DNA of 23,613 nucleotides from a virus. The stretch's first letter is position 1. Every line of letters begins with the position of its first letter. The stretch is taken from the IMG/VR virus record IMGVR_UViG_3300036832_000728, positions 1 to 23,613 of that record. The stretch is one strand, 5' to 3'. The position numbers were made by a program, and so were the translations under genes. The notes under the pieces were generated by a model. It made no database searches. It was not told where the DNA came from and was given only the letters and a program-made list of their open reading frames with translations. This document shows positions 1 through 5,393 of the stretch, in pieces.

Positions 1-125
1 TCGTCATCCATGAGCAATGACGCGTGCAACTTGATCCATTTGGGCGCCCGGTCGGAGTAGTGCTGGAACGTTTCCCAGTTGGGTACGACGACCCATTCCT
101 CCACCTCCGGGCGTTTGCGTGGCAT
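1..125 (-). CDS. Probable phage replication protein, N-terminus only (runs off window)
   Basis: Reading leftward from an ATG at 123-125, about 41 codons stay open to the window edge. The translation starts MPRKRPEVEEWVVVPNW and continues to FQHYSDRAPKWIKLH. The pattern WxVVPNWxxFQHYxDRxPxWIKL is familiar from the start of phage replication-initiation or winged-helix proteins encoded beside recT/exonuclease genes; that link is from family knowledge, and the fragment is too short to prove it. The start codon overlaps the upstream recT-like stop by one base (TGATG), so translation is probably coupled. Its position at the 3' end of the recombination operon fits a replication gene. Confidence 0.6.
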   Translation of the reverse strand, partial: MPRKRPEVEEWVVVPNWETFQHYSDRAPKWIKLHASLLMDD

Positions 126-1132
126 CAAAATCCCGGCGGAAAGTCGTTGTCGCGGTCGTCGTCCCGCGGCCGCGCGGTGCCCGCGTCAAGGGTTTGTTGG
201 ACGGACTCCGGGATCGGGAACCGTGACGGTTCCGGCGTAACCTCGGTGGCGTCCAACTCCTCCACGACGGCGGCCTCCACGGCGGCCTCCCGGCGCGTTT
301 TTAACGCCTCCAGGAGTTGGGAGGCCTCCACGGTTGTCAGGTCACGCGAGGACGTGAGCGGCCGCCCTATGACCTCTGATGACCACGCGAGCCGGGTGTC
401 CCGTGCGTCGTCGTCGGCTAGTCCCAGTTCGCGGAAGTCGGCCATTACCGCCCGGAGTTGCGCGGGCGTTGCCGGGTCGGGTGGCGCGGCGATGGATTCT
501 GGCGTCGGCGGGTCCGGCGCGGGCGCGGGCGCGGGCGCGGGGCGTCGACGCCGTCGCGTTGTTGTTGGCGGTGTCTCGGTCACGACCTCCGGACCTTCTC
601 CGGGCGCCGTCTCGGCCTCAAACTCCTCGGTTGCCGCGAGGCCGCCGATTGCGTCCGCGAAGATGGCGCGCGCCAGTTCGGCGGAGGCCCGCGCGAGGAG
701 CATTTGCCGCGGGTAGGTCTGCCAGTTGCGGCGGCCCGCGATTCCGGCCCGCTTCGCGTCGTCCAACGTCCACGTAACCCGGGACGTGTTTTTGTCGCCG
801 CGGCGCCGTCCGGCGATCACCGCGCGGGCGTTGGTCGACTCCTCGATCCATAGCTCATGTCCGGCGTGGAGGATGAGCGCGCGTTGGGCCTCGGCGGACA
901 GGGTGGGCCGTCCGTCTATCACCGCGATTTTTGCCAACGATTGCATCGGCCCGAGGCCGACCTCATGGCCGTAGAGGATGCAAGCGGCGATTGCGGGTTG
1001 GTTGCCGCGCAACCCGCGCGGCACGAACTCGGTGTTGGCGATCAACTCGGCCAACTCCTCGCCTTTGTCCTTTACGTCCATCCATGACGGTCGCCCGATC
1101 ACGGTGGACGGTTGAAACGGTACGACGTTCAT
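125..1132 (-). CDS. RecT-like single-strand DNA annealing protein
   Basis: 335 aa. Residues about 20-170 carry the pattern of actinophage RecT-like annealing proteins: a helix with GxExGLGPMQSL near 55-65, then VIDGRPTLSAEA near 71-81, GHELWIEE at 91-98, a GRRRG basic patch near 108, and TWTLDDAKRAGI plus YPRQMLLARA near 120-149. The family anneals complementary single strands and usually works with a 5'-3' exonuclease, here the Cas4/RecB-like gene at 1843. Residues about 176-225 are a disordered Arg/Pro/Ala linker with a PAPAPAPAP run. Residues about 226-282 form a short helical C-terminal domain ending in a TSSRDLTxxEASxLL motif that also occurs in related phage recombinases. The start ATG overlaps the preceding small gene's stop (ATGA). 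A RAD52-like fold has not been excluded. Confidence 0.82.
   Translation of the reverse strand: MNVVPFQPSTVIGRPSWMDVKDKGEELAELIANTEFVPRGLRGNQPAIAACILYGHEVGLGPMQSLAKIAVIDGRPTLSAEAQRALILHAGHELWIEESTNARAVIAGRRRGDKNTSRVTWTLDDAKRAGIAGRRNWQTYPRQMLLARASAELARAIFADAIGGLAATEEFEAETAPGEGPEVVTETPPTTTRRRRRPAPAPAPAPDPPTPESIAAPPDPATPAQLRAVMADFRELGLADDDARDTRLAWSSEVIGRPLTSSRDLTTVEASQLLEALKTRREAAVEAAVVEELDATEVTPEPSRFPIPESVQQTLDAGTARPRDDDRDNDFPPGF
516..540. repeat. GGGCGC hexamer microsatellite inside recT-like gene
   Basis: About four consecutive copies of GGGCGC on the + strand encode the alternating Pro-Ala run of the linker on the - strand. The repeat is 6 bp, so gain or loss of units keeps the frame and only changes linker length. 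Confidence 0.8.
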
Positions 1133-1299
1133 GCGGCGGCGTCCTCTCTTTCGTAGGCGGCGACGATGAGCGCGTCGTGGTGGCGCGCGACCCGTTCGGC
1201 CGCCGTGATTAGCAGGTTGGAAAGTGCAAGCGCCTCGGCGGCGAGCGCCAACAACGACGCCTCGCCGCGGGCGGCGTCCTCGATCACATCAACCTCCAT
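1129..1299 (-). CDS. Small helical protein, function unknown
   Basis: 56 aa, starting with ATG at 1297-1299 and ending with TGA at 1129-1131. A GGGAGG ribosome-binding sequence lies about 9-14 bases upstream, inside the 3' end of the methyltransferase gene. The gene overlaps the methyltransferase by 11 bp and its stop overlaps the recT-like start as ATGA, which supports real coupled translation. The protein starts MEVDVIEDAARG and is Ala/Leu/Glu-rich throughout, predicting one or two amphipathic helices without a membrane segment or signal peptide. No family recognised. A small accessory partner of the recombination proteins is possible but is only positional inference. Confidence 0.62.
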   Translation of the reverse strand: MEVDVIEDAARGEASLLALAAEALALSNLLITAAERVARHHDALIVAAYEREDAAA

Positions 1300-1846
1300 G
1301 GTTCCGACCTCCCGTTAGGCTCACGTGCTCCAACGCCTCGTTGCCCCATGTGTCCCACCCGAGGCGTTGACGGCGGGCGAACAACTCCAGGTAAGGCGGC
1401 CGGGAAATGGTCTCGGCCACGTCGAGGAAAACCTCCGGTTTGCGTGAGTGCTCGCTATTGGGTCCGGCGATGACGGACTCATGCCACCGGCCGCGGAGGC
1501 GCACGTTGCCGCGCCGTCCGACGAGCAGATACTCCGCGCTGTTCGGTGCCACCGCGCCGCCGAGCGGCGTCGCGTTGGTCTTATGCCACACGAGCAATTG
1601 GCGGTAGGCGAACCCCCATAGGCCCATGAGCGGGAACGCGTCCGGGAGGTAGCGGTTGGTCGTCCAGAGGAAAAGCAACGCGTCCCGATGCGCGAGCCGT
1701 GACACCGGCAGGTCAGCCAACTCCTCCAGGCTCATCGACGGGTAACCGAGTTCAACCTGGAGGTGGCCGACGTCACCGGTCGGCCCTTGCGCGAACCCTT
1801 CGTGGTACTCCCACGGCGGGTCGGCTACGACGGTGCGGTATTTCAC
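1289..1846 (-). CDS. MT-A70 family DNA N6-adenine methyltransferase
   Basis: About 185 aa from a GTG at 1844-1846 that overlaps the exonuclease stop as GTGA; an in-frame GTG at 1864 would add six residues. The catalytic DPPW motif is at residues 9-12 (VVADPPWEY), and the SAM-binding side of the fold is completed by LLFLWTTNRYL, GFAYRQLLVWHKT, AEYLLVGRRG, SRKPEVFLDVAE and the C-terminal YLELFARRxRxGWDxWGNE block. These are hallmarks of the MT-A70/Ime4-like family, which transfers a methyl group from SAM to adenine N6. In phages such enzymes usually act as orphan DNA methyltransferases that block host restriction or mark phage DNA. No endonuclease partner is seen, so it is not an obvious restriction-modification pair. 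Target sequence unknown. Confidence 0.9.
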   Translation of the reverse strand: MKYRTVVADPPWEYHEGFAQGPTGDVGHLQVELGYPSMSLEELADLPVSRLAHRDALLFLWTTNRYLPDAFPLMGLWGFAYRQLLVWHKTNATPLGGAVAPNSAEYLLVGRRGNVRLRGRWHESVIAGPNSEHSRKPEVFLDVAETISRPPYLELFARRQRLGWDTWGNEALEHVSLTGGRNHGG

Positions 1847-2595
1847 AACGGGTCGCCAATCCACGCGTCCGGTTGCTTGACCATTTCCGTCGCTATGTAA
1901 CGAAGCATTCGGAACACCCGAAACGCGTTTATGTTCGCCTCGACCGGAATGAGCCGGAACCCGTCCGCGGTCAACGTCACGATTCCGGCGGCGTCGATGT
2001 GGGGGATCGGGACCTCGACGCCCTCCTCCGTCAATGTGAAGTCCGCGAACCGCGCCGCGGCCAACTGCAACACGTAGTCAACGAACACGCCGCCCTTGGC
2101 GCCCGTTTTCCAATCCAAAATCCAGGTCCGCCCATCCTTCAATACAGCGACGAGGTCGGGTGTGCCCGCATACCGGTAGCGGCGGGAGAACACCGGTAGC
2201 TCGACCATAAGTTCCGCCGGTTCCCACTCCTCCGCGAACGCCAGGTAGGCGTCGACGTGGTCGCGGTAGTCATCCGGCACCTCGATTTCCTCCCCGAGCG
2301 CGAGCCGGTGCGCGTAGTCATGGATGATCGTTCCGCGTAACGCGGCCTCCTTGCCCGCATTGCGCCAGTTTTTTCGGATCGTGTTGGCCCGCGCCGTTGT
2401 GCTCATTTCGGCCAACGAGTCGTAGTTGTCCGCGGCCCAATCCGCGGCACAACCGGCCGCCCAACCGATCAACGCCGGTTTAGGCCACGCCTCACCGAGG
2501 ACCTCGGTAATGCTTGGCACCCTCTCGCCGTCGAGGCGGTACGAATGACCTCGCCCGCTATTGATCCGCCGCGTCGCGGGCGCGGTGGCGGTCAT
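1843..2595 (-). CDS. Cas4/RecB-like PD-(D/E)XK exonuclease
   Basis: 250 aa. The nuclease signature is complete: RGTIIH at 87-92 (the RecB-type motif with His92), Glu132 in VELPVF, GTPD with Asp147, LDWKTG with Asp161 and Lys163, and the QLAAAR motif with Gln177. This order matches phage Cas4/RecB-family exonucleases, which resect duplex ends to single strands. It is encoded two genes upstream of the recT-like gene, the usual pairing for phage recombination. No Cys cluster for an iron-sulfur centre is obvious, unlike true Cas4. The start ATG overlaps the preceding gene's stop (ATGA at 2592-2595). It is a recombination exonuclease rather than a CRISPR adaptation protein, because no cas genes or arrays are present. 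Confidence 0.88.
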   Translation of the reverse strand: MTATAPATRRINSGRGHSYRLDGERVPSITEVLGEAWPKPALIGWAAGCAADWAADNYDSLAEMSTTARANTIRKNWRNAGKEAALRGTIIHDYAHRLALGEEIEVPDDYRDHVDAYLAFAEEWEPAELMVELPVFSRRYRYAGTPDLVAVLKDGRTWILDWKTGAKGGVFVDYVLQLAAARFADFTLTEEGVEVPIPHIDAAGIVTLTADGFRLIPVEANINAFRVFRMLRYIATEMVKQPDAWIGDPL

Positions 2596-2855
2596 CCTTC
2601 GACCACCTCAAACACGCCCGCCAACTGCAATTCGTAAAACGCGCGCAACACGTTCGCCTCCTCCTCCTCCAACACACCGGTTACGTGATTGATGACGTCG
2701 ACCAGGGACGCCCGGGCAATGGTTGGCGTGATCCGGATCGCCGCGAACGGCGCCACCGGCGGGTCACCGAACCCGACGCATACGACCCGGTAGGCGAGCA
2801 GGGACACGGGTGCGCCGCCTAGCCACTCCGGCAGGAGGACGGCCTCTACCGGCAT
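2592..2855 (-). CDS. Conserved-looking small protein, function unknown
   Basis: 87 aa, starting MPVEAVLLPEWL. It has a hydrophobic first half followed by an acidic helix (VTGVLEEEEANVLRAFYELQLAG). No catalytic motif, Zn ligands or signal peptide are visible. The gene is overlapped by 10 bp by the preceding 36-aa membrane ORF and overlaps the exonuclease start as ATGA. Its place directly before the exonuclease suggests a DNA-metabolism accessory role, but that is positional inference only. Confidence 0.6.
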   Translation of the reverse strand: MPVEAVLLPEWLGGAPVSLLAYRVVCVGFGDPPVAPFAAIRITPTIARASLVDVINHVTGVLEEEEANVLRAFYELQLAGVFEVVEG

Positions 2856-2956
2856 CGGTCACGTCCGGCCGCGCCGTGGAAGAACGCCACGGCAACCGCG
2901 AGGGCGGTGACAATCCACGCCACCGCGACGGGGACAATCCACCACCACCAACTCAT
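2846..2956 (-). CDS. 36-aa single-pass membrane peptide
   Basis: The start ATG at 2954-2956 overlaps the SLOG gene's stop as ATGA, and the TAG stop lies at 2846-2848. The peptide starts MSWWWWIVPV, has one uninterrupted hydrophobic span (about residues 3-27), and ends in a short basic tail (GAAGRDRCR). Four consecutive Trp at the start of the span is striking. A longer upstream extension in this frame is Arg/Pro-rich and looks like a shadow of the SLOG gene. The coupling pattern shared with its neighbours is the main evidence that it is translated. Function unknown; a membrane-active accessory peptide is possible. Confidence 0.55.
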   Translation of the reverse strand: MSWWWWIVPVAVAWIVTALAVAVAFFHGAAGRDRCR

Positions 2957-3294
2957 GCGGTGACGACCTCCGTCGGGATGCCGCGCCGCTGCGCCTCCCG
3001 GATCGTGTGCCCGGTGCCGGTCGAGCGGCCGTCCCAGTAGGCGAGCACTAGGTCCGGGCCGGTGTCCAACATGGCCACGTTTCGGACGATCCCGGCCGCG
3101 CGCCCGTGCGTTTGCCAGTCCGGCGTAATCACGTGTTCCCGGAGGCCGAGGCGGCGGGCAATGGTTCCGGCCAGTTGGTCGGCGCCGTGGGCGCCGCCGT
3201 GGAGGATGGTCGTATCGCGGGGGAACTTTTGCAGGCGCGCCAGGATGGGCGCGACGTCCCTCCACGTACGCGAGCCGCAAACCAACACCGTCAT
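2953..3294 (-). CDS. SLOG superfamily protein (DUF2493/YspA-like)
   Basis: 113 aa from ATG at 3292-3294, which overlaps the wHTH gene's stop as ATGA; a longer 134-aa reading adds an Arg-rich segment that is a shadow. A Rossmann-like layout is visible: MTVLVCGSRTW with GSR at 7-9, HGGAHGAD at 32-39, GRAAGIVRN at 64-72, DLVLAYWDG at 81-89 and STGTGHTI at 91-98. These are the nucleotide-binding motifs of the DUF2493/YspA branch of the SLOG (SMF/DprA-LOG) superfamily. Members are inferred to bind or process nucleotide ligands, sometimes within NAD- or ADP-ribose-related conflict systems. No effector domain is fused here. The substrate is unknown. Confidence 0.85.
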   Translation of the reverse strand: MTVLVCGSRTWRDVAPILARLQKFPRDTTILHGGAHGADQLAGTIARRLGLREHVITPDWQTHGRAAGIVRNVAMLDTGPDLVLAYWDGRSTGTGHTIREAQRRGIPTEVVTA

Positions 3295-3476
3295 CGCAAC
3301 GCCACCCGGCCGTCCGCGTCGTAGCCGATCCGTCCGGCCCGCGTTAGGCGCCTCCACGCGCCGTGTGAGGTCACCCGCCGGACGCCAAAAATGGCGGCCA
3401 ACTCATCAACGGTCGGCGCGTAGCCGGTCTCACGCGTGACGGCGGCCACGACCTCCACCAACCGTTCCTCGGTCAT
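3291..3476 (-). CDS. Small winged-helix protein resembling the LexA DNA-binding domain
   Basis: 61 aa from ATG at 3474-3476, which overlaps the Rpf-like gene's stop as ATGA. The sequence RETGYAPTVDELAAIFGV followed by SHGAWRRLTRAGRI is the LexA-type HTH pattern (GxxPTxxELAxxxGxxSxxxxxxxLxxLxxxGxI), followed by a short wing (YDADGRVALR). There is no autocleavage or dimerisation domain, so it is not a full LexA. It could be a small transcription regulator of the early operon or of lysogeny. An in-frame ATG 15 bases upstream is an alternative start. Confidence 0.72.
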   Translation of the reverse strand: MTEERLVEVVAAVTRETGYAPTVDELAAIFGVRRVTSHGAWRRLTRAGRIGYDADGRVALR

Positions 3477-3949
3477 CGGATCAACCCGCATCGGCGCGCC
3501 GTGAGCGGCCAGGGATGGAACCCGGCGACGGCGTGGTAGGCGATCCCGGCGGTGATTTGCTCCGCCGGTGTGGCCAGGTCGGCGCGCGGCGCGAACTGGC
3601 CGCCGTACCGCTTCCACTCCGCGGCGCCGAACTGGAGGCCTCCGCGGTACCCGTTGCCGGTGTTGGCCGTCCACGCGCCCTCGTAGGAGTGCACGCACTG
3701 GAACGCCGAGACCAACCAAACCACGCGGTCAACGCGGGCGGCCAACTCCCGCCGTAGGGCAATCGTGAGCCGTCGTTGACGGCGCCACCGCGCCGCCCAC
3801 AACTCAGGACCGGCGCCGTTGAACTTGATTTGACCGTGGCCGATGATCCGGGACGGCGTGACGCCCTTCGCGGACGCGGTGAGCACCGTCGCAAACGTCA
3901 GGACGGCGGCGTACACGCACGCGATGAGCGTGGCGGTTCTACGTGTCAT
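3473..3949 (-). CDS. Secreted resuscitation-promoting-factor-like transglycosylase
   Basis: 158 aa. Residues 1-27 are a signal peptide: basic MTRR, hydrophobic core, and ASA before a likely cut. Residues about 76-158 match the Rpf/lysozyme-like fold: FQCVHSYEGAWTANTGNGYRGGLQF (the split halves are around Cys85-Trp93 and Thr94-Phe107), then WKRYGG, TPAEQITAGIAYHA and GFHPWPLT. Glu90 is the likely catalytic acid, and Cys85 and Cys154 could form the family's disulfide. Rpf-like enzymes cleave glycan strands of peptidoglycan, so the substrate is the host wall and the site is outside the membrane. It sits in the early operon, far from the CHAP endolysin, which is unusual. A role in wall remodelling or waking dormant hosts is inference. 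Confidence 0.82.
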   Translation of the reverse strand: MTRRTATLIACVYAAVLTFATVLTASAKGVTPSRIIGHGQIKFNGAGPELWAARWRRQRRLTIALRRELAARVDRVVWLVSAFQCVHSYEGAWTANTGNGYRGGLQFGAAEWKRYGGQFAPRADLATPAEQITAGIAYHAVAGFHPWPLTARRCGLIR

Positions 3950-4406
3950 TGGTCGTCACCTCTCCCATTGGTTTGAGGGCCGTTTGGGGGACGAAGAACG
4001 CCTCGCCGTAGCCGTTCGGGTTCCGCCTCCACTCGTCACGCCGCCCGTCGTGAGCGCGTATCCATCCGATGAGTTGGTAGCGGCCATTGGCGCCGGTGAT
4101 GAGGACGAAAAACGGGTTGCCCGGGAAGTCGCGCGCGCGGAGGACGAGGTGCCCGTTCGCGTGCGCGGTTTGCCGCACCTGGACGGCGCCGACGTCACCC
4201 TTCGCCTTCGGGGTTAGGCCGGTCCAGTAGCGGGCGAGGTGTTTGGCGAGCGCCAGTTCCGCGGCCGCGCCCTCAATGGTGTGGTTCCAATCCGCGCCGG
4301 TGTCGAACTGGGTGATTGACCCGGCCCGCAAACACGCGAGGTGGCGGTGCACACCGACCGTTGCGGCGACCAGGAGTTCGTCGGTCGTGAGGGCGACCGT
4401 TTTCAT
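3939..4406 (-). CDS. Hypothetical protein with a possible PD-(D/E)XK-like core
   Basis: 155 aa from ATG at 4404-4406, which overlaps the upstream gene's stop as ATGA; it overlaps the Rpf-like gene by 11 bp. Seen features: GAAAELALAKHLARYW near 46-61 (a Glu-containing helix), KGDVGAVQVRQTA near 69-81, LVLRARDFPGNPFFVLITG near 87-105, a YQLIGWIRAHD strand, and a C-terminal YGEAFFVPQTALKPM. The order Glu-helix, Asp strand, then Q-V-R strand resembles restriction-endonuclease-like folds in which the usual ExK is altered, so it may be a nuclease or an inactive relative. This is a fold guess, not a family match. Homologues of this pattern do occur as unknowns in actinophages. Confidence 0.65.
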   Translation of the reverse strand: MKTVALTTDELLVAATVGVHRHLACLRAGSITQFDTGADWNHTIEGAAAELALAKHLARYWTGLTPKAKGDVGAVQVRQTAHANGHLVLRARDFPGNPFFVLITGANGRYQLIGWIRAHDGRRDEWRRNPNGYGEAFFVPQTALKPMGEVTTNDT

Positions 4407-4711
4407 TCCCGGCCGCCGGTTAGGAGGCGGGAGGACTCGGACGCCGCACCACCCGAGACGGCCGCGTCGGCCGTGTGATCCGCAACGAGGGGGGTAGCGG
4501 AACTGTCGGCATGGCGCGGCAATCCTCCCGCCACGATGCGGAGGCGTTGCACGCGGAGCGCGTGCTCGTAGTGCTCACGTTGTTTGAGGCGGCGCCGGTA
4601 CTCCTTCGCCCGGGCGACGGCGCGCCGGTGGCGGCGGCGGGCGGCGACGAGGACGAGCAGGAACACAAGCGCGCCGCCTGCAACAAACGCACCGAGGGCG
4701 AGCGCGATCAC
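4403..4711 (-). CDS. Small membrane protein with basic cytoplasmic helix
   Basis: 102 aa. Residues about 2-24 are a hydrophobic span (IALALGAFVAGGALVFLLVL) and are followed at once by a strongly basic helix (AARRRHRRAVARAKEYRRR), giving an N-out/C-in single-pass topology by the positive-inside rule. The remainder is polar and low in complexity. ATGA overlaps join it to the genes on both sides. No family recognised. It could anchor an early protein to the membrane or act in superinfection exclusion, but nothing in the sequence shows this. Confidence 0.6.
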   Translation of the reverse strand: MIALALGAFVAGGALVFLLVLVAARRRHRRAVARAKEYRRRLKQREHYEHALRVQRLRIVAGGLPRHADSSATPLVADHTADAAVSGGAASESSRLLTGGRE

Positions 4712-4899
4712 CGGGTGACCTCACGGAGGCGGGCGTCGGCCGCGCGGCGCGCCGCCTCCGCCGACCCAAAATCTTCGGACCGGAACGTTGCGACGACCGC
4801 GTGATTGCGGGCGCGGTCGAGAACGTGGATACTCACGCCGACGCGCCGGGATTCCAGGTCGGGGTACCCCTCCACCTCGACCACTTTCCACCGGTTCAC
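4708..4899 (-). CDS. First gene of the leftward early operon, small protein of unknown function
   Basis: 63 aa with a GTG start at 4897-4899 and a TGAGG ribosome-binding sequence 8-12 bases upstream. It starts MNRWKVVEVEGYP, continues with short beta-like segments (VGVSIHVLDRARNHAVVATF), and ends in an acidic/basic helix (SAEAARRAADARLREV). The pattern of a strand-rich half plus a terminal helix resembles many small phage proteins, but no named family is recognised. Being promoter-proximal, it should be among the earliest products of this operon. Its stop overlaps the next start as ATGA. Confidence 0.6.
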   Translation of the reverse strand: MNRWKVVEVEGYPDLESRRVGVSIHVLDRARNHAVVATFRSEDFGSAEAARRAADARLREVTR

Positions 4900-4923
4900 G
4901 GCGCAACCTCAGTGTTAGAGCCG

Positions 4924-4943
4924 AAAACCCCACTGTGGGTTTT
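4924..4943. promoter_or_regulatory. AAAACCC inverted repeat in the divergent control region
   Basis: AAAACCC at 4924-4930 and GGGTTTT at 4937-4943 form a perfect 7-bp inverted repeat around CACTGT. A further copy, AAAACCCACA at 4974-4983, matches the complement of TGTGGGTTTT at 4934-4943. One site lies between the two start codons and the other overlaps the expected rightward transcription start, which is where an operator pair for a regulator would sit. A simple hairpin is the alternative. Confidence 0.5.
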
Positions 4944-4944
4944 G

Positions 4945-4973
4945 TTGCCCGTTCGACCAGTCATAGGTACACT
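4945..4973 (+). promoter_or_regulatory. Putative rightward promoter for the integrase transcript
   Basis: TTGCCC at 4945-4950 and TACACT at 4968-4973 are separated by 17 bp, a good match to actinobacterial housekeeping promoters. Initiation would fall near 4980, about 30 bases before the ATG at 5010. The third AAAACCC-type half-site at 4974-4983 would overlap the start point, so a bound repressor could block it. Confidence 0.45.
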
Positions 4974-5009
4974 AAAACCCACATGACCCCGACGGAAGGA
5001 AACACGGCA

Positions 5010-5393
5010 ATGGGTAAGACAGTGGACGAGTCCACGTTGGTTGTCCTGGAGTGGTGGGACGGCGTGACCGGCATGTGGGCGCAAGCGGGAGAGTTCGACA
5101 CGCGTGAGGAGGCCGAGGCCCGGGCCGCCGAACTCGACCTGGAAAATCTGGCGTCCTATCTGGCGGCGGGTGAGCGTGCCGTGTGGCGCACCGTCACGAC
5201 CATCGTGGAGGCCGTACGGCCGCGGTGGAAATGTGAGCGGCGCGGGTTCCACACGACCGGCGCCCTCTACGTTTCGCGTACGCGTGACGGTTGGGAATAC
5301 GGCACGGTGGAGGACGGCGAGTTGTTCCGCGTTGGTGAAACGTCCCGGCCGATTGCGCGGGCGAAAGAATTGGCCGAGAGAGAGGTGGTCTAG
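5010..5393 (+). CDS. Unknown protein co-transcribed with the integrase
   Basis: 127 aa. ATG at 5010 is preceded by GGAAGGA with a 9-base spacer; an in-frame ATG at 4983 has no ribosome-binding sequence and would be nearly leaderless. The protein contains LVVLEWWDG, an acidic/Ala-rich helix near residues 30-50, then VRPRWKCERRGFHTTG and DGWEYGTVEDGELF, ending in a charged helix. No domain recognised. Its TAG stop is directly followed by the integrase TTG start, so the two genes are one translational unit. Recombination directionality factors of serine integrases are diverse and often adjacent to the integrase, so this is one of two candidates in the window; there is no direct evidence. Confidence 0.72.
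   Translation: MGKTVDESTLVVLEWWDGVTGMWAQAGEFDTREEAEARAAELDLENLASYLAAGERAVWRTVTTIVEAVRPRWKCERRGFHTTGALYVSRTRDGWEYGTVEDGELFRVGETSRPIARAKELAEREVV

Noticed and set aside
1289-1864. Restriction-modification system
   Set aside because: Only the methyltransferase is recognisable. The PD-(D/E)XK exonuclease next to it has the RecB/Cas4 layout and works with RecT, not as a restriction enzyme.
1843-2595. CRISPR adaptation Cas4
   Set aside because: The nuclease motifs are Cas4-like, but there are no Cas1/Cas2 genes, no array and no Cys cluster. The neighbouring recT-like gene supports a recombination exonuclease.
3062-3439. 125-aa rightward frame in the early operon
   Set aside because: Overlaps three coupled leftward genes with recognisable folds; composition is shadow-like.
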